Source: Eubacteriales bacterium
GTDB lineage: Bacteria > Bacillota > Clostridia > Peptostreptococcales > Anaerovoracaceae
NCBI GenBank assembly: GCA_028702415.1
Contig: JAQVOT010000087.1
Location: forward strand, 1-5,432
Length of the DNA stretch: 5,432 nucleotides
Reading direction: 5' to 3'
Positions 4,742 to 5,432 of this stretch are shown here, piece by piece. Below the pieces are notes generated by a model that saw nothing but the letters and a program-made list of their open reading frames with translations, was not told where the DNA came from and made no database searches. How positions within the stretch are numbered: position 1 is the stretch's first letter; each line of letters starts with the position of its first letter. The position numbers and the translations under genes are program-made.

Positions 4742-5432
4742 ATGAATTTAAAAAAGATGACTCTGAACATCAACGGCGCTGACCGTATGTTCATCTGTGA
4801 TCCTGCTAAAGACACGCTTGCTGACGTGCTCCGTCGTTTGGGTCTCACTGGCGTAAAAGTTGGTTGTGGCACTGGCGTTTGTGGCGCATGCTCAGTGATC
4901 GTTGACGGTAAGGTCATTCGTTCATGTACTCGTAAAATCGGCAAGATGGAAGAGTACTCAGAAGTAACAACTATCGAAGGTATCGGTAGCGTTAATCATC
5001 CACACCCTCTTCAGAGACTGTGGGTTGCAGTCGGCGCAGTTCAGTGCGGATTCTGCGTTCCTGGTTTTGTTGTATCAGCTTATCAGCTTTTGCAGGATAA
5101 TCCTTCCCCTACAAGAGAAGACGTAAGAGACTGGTTCCAGAAGCACAGAAACGTTTGCAGATGTACCGGATACAAGCACATCGTTGACGCTGTTATGGCG
5201 GCTGCTGCAGTTCTCAGAGGCGAGAAAAAGGTTGAAGATTTCATCTACGACTGGTCGAAAGATATCGGCGACTTCTATGGAAAGCCATTGGAAAGACCAA
5301 ACGCTCTGCCTAAGGCTTGCGGCGTTTGCGATTTTGGTGATGATGTTGAGCTGCACATGCCGGCAGAAACTCTGAAAGTTGCTTTGGTACAGCCAAGAAT
5401 CACATCACATGCAATCATCAAGAACATCGACG
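4742..5432 (+). CDS. mop: Molybdenum-containing aldehyde oxidoreductase (MOP/xanthine oxidase family), N-terminal part
   Basis: This enzyme family oxidises aldehydes (or hydroxylates related carbons) with water at a molybdopterin cofactor and passes electrons through two [2Fe-2S] clusters. The first 230 codons are present and the frame is open at the right edge; Desulfovibrio gigas MOP has 907 residues. Residues 1-80 form the plant-ferredoxin-like domain, with cluster ligands Cys42, Cys47, Cys50 and Cys62 in VGCGTGVCGACSV and the IRSC motif. Residues about 85-160 form the second, helical cluster domain with Cys102 and Cys105 in QCGFCVPGF and Cys139 and Cys141 in NVCRCTGYK. REDVRDWFQKHRN is the same as I remember from D. 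gigas MOP. After a linker, LPKACGVCDFGDD starts the molybdenum domain directly, without an FAD domain, so ferredoxin or flavodoxin is the likely electron partner. There is no signal peptide, so it is cytoplasmic. A GGAGG site fixes the start. Nicotinate- or xanthine-type hydroxylases are less likely, as those usually split these domains into separate subunits. Confidence 0.93.
   Translation, partial: MNLKKMTLNINGADRMFICDPAKDTLADVLRRLGLTGVKVGCGTGVCGACSVIVDGKVIRSCTRKIGKMEEYSEVTTIEGIGSVNHPHPLQRLWVAVGAVQCGFCVPGFVVSAYQLLQDNPSPTREDVRDWFQKHRNVCRCTGYKHIVDAVMAAAAVLRGEKKVEDFIYDWSKDIGDFYGKPLERPNALPKACGVCDFGDDVELHMPAETLKVALVQPRITSHAIIKNID

Noticed and set aside
4714..5375. Further open frames over the molybdenum hydroxylase gene
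   Set aside because: They are shadows of a frame with all eight iron-sulphur cysteines; no independent evidence.

Overview
The window looks like chromosomal DNA from an anaerobic Gram-positive bacterium of the Clostridia. An Eubacteriales/Anaerovoracaceae-type anaerobe is my guess, but no marker gene proves it. The support is strong GGAGG-type ribosome sites, TATAAT-like promoters, a short lipoprotein signal on the solute-binding protein, moderate GC content, and a Desulfovibrio-type molybdenum aldehyde oxidoreductase that lacks an FAD domain. Six protein genes are visible, two of them cut by the window edges.

Left part, minus strand, read right to left. A small cysteine-rich C_GCAxxG_C_C-family redox protein (2150-2581) ends in a clear intrinsic terminator, a perfect 26-bp palindrome followed by a U-run (2014-2047). 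Next comes a two-gene transport unit: a lipoprotein solute-binding protein of the iron/cobalamin/molybdate (PF01497) type (857-1939), then a FecCD/BtuC-type permease (776 down to the left edge). The ATPase is presumably just outside the window.

Middle, plus strand. A divergent promoter region (2582-2841) leads to a THEP1-like P-loop nucleoside-triphosphatase (2842-3483). Facing it on the minus strand is a two-domain protein with an N-terminal nucleotide-binding-like fold and a TylF-type SAM-dependent methyltransferase (3544-4398). Right edge, plus strand. A well-formed promoter and ribosome site precede the N-terminal 230 codons of a molybdenum hydroxylase of the MOP (aldehyde oxidoreductase) family, with both [2Fe-2S] cysteine sets intact.

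The most unusual feature is a family of about 30-bp palindromic REP-like units (core GGGGACGTGTCCGAAAACTC), present five times. One lies between the solute-binding protein and permease genes. One inverted pair forms a perfect 68-bp hairpin whose outer ends supply the TGA stop codons of both convergent genes. A second inverted pair lies inside a perfect 94-bp hairpin upstream of the methyltransferase gene. The methyltransferase is therefore bracketed by two long hairpins.

A working hypothesis is that the transporter, the small redox protein, the NTPase and the molybdenum hydroxylase belong to one molybdenum-enzyme neighbourhood, with the transporter possibly supplying molybdate or another metal species. 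Only the hydroxylase is directly tied to molybdenum by sequence; the rest is inferred from context.
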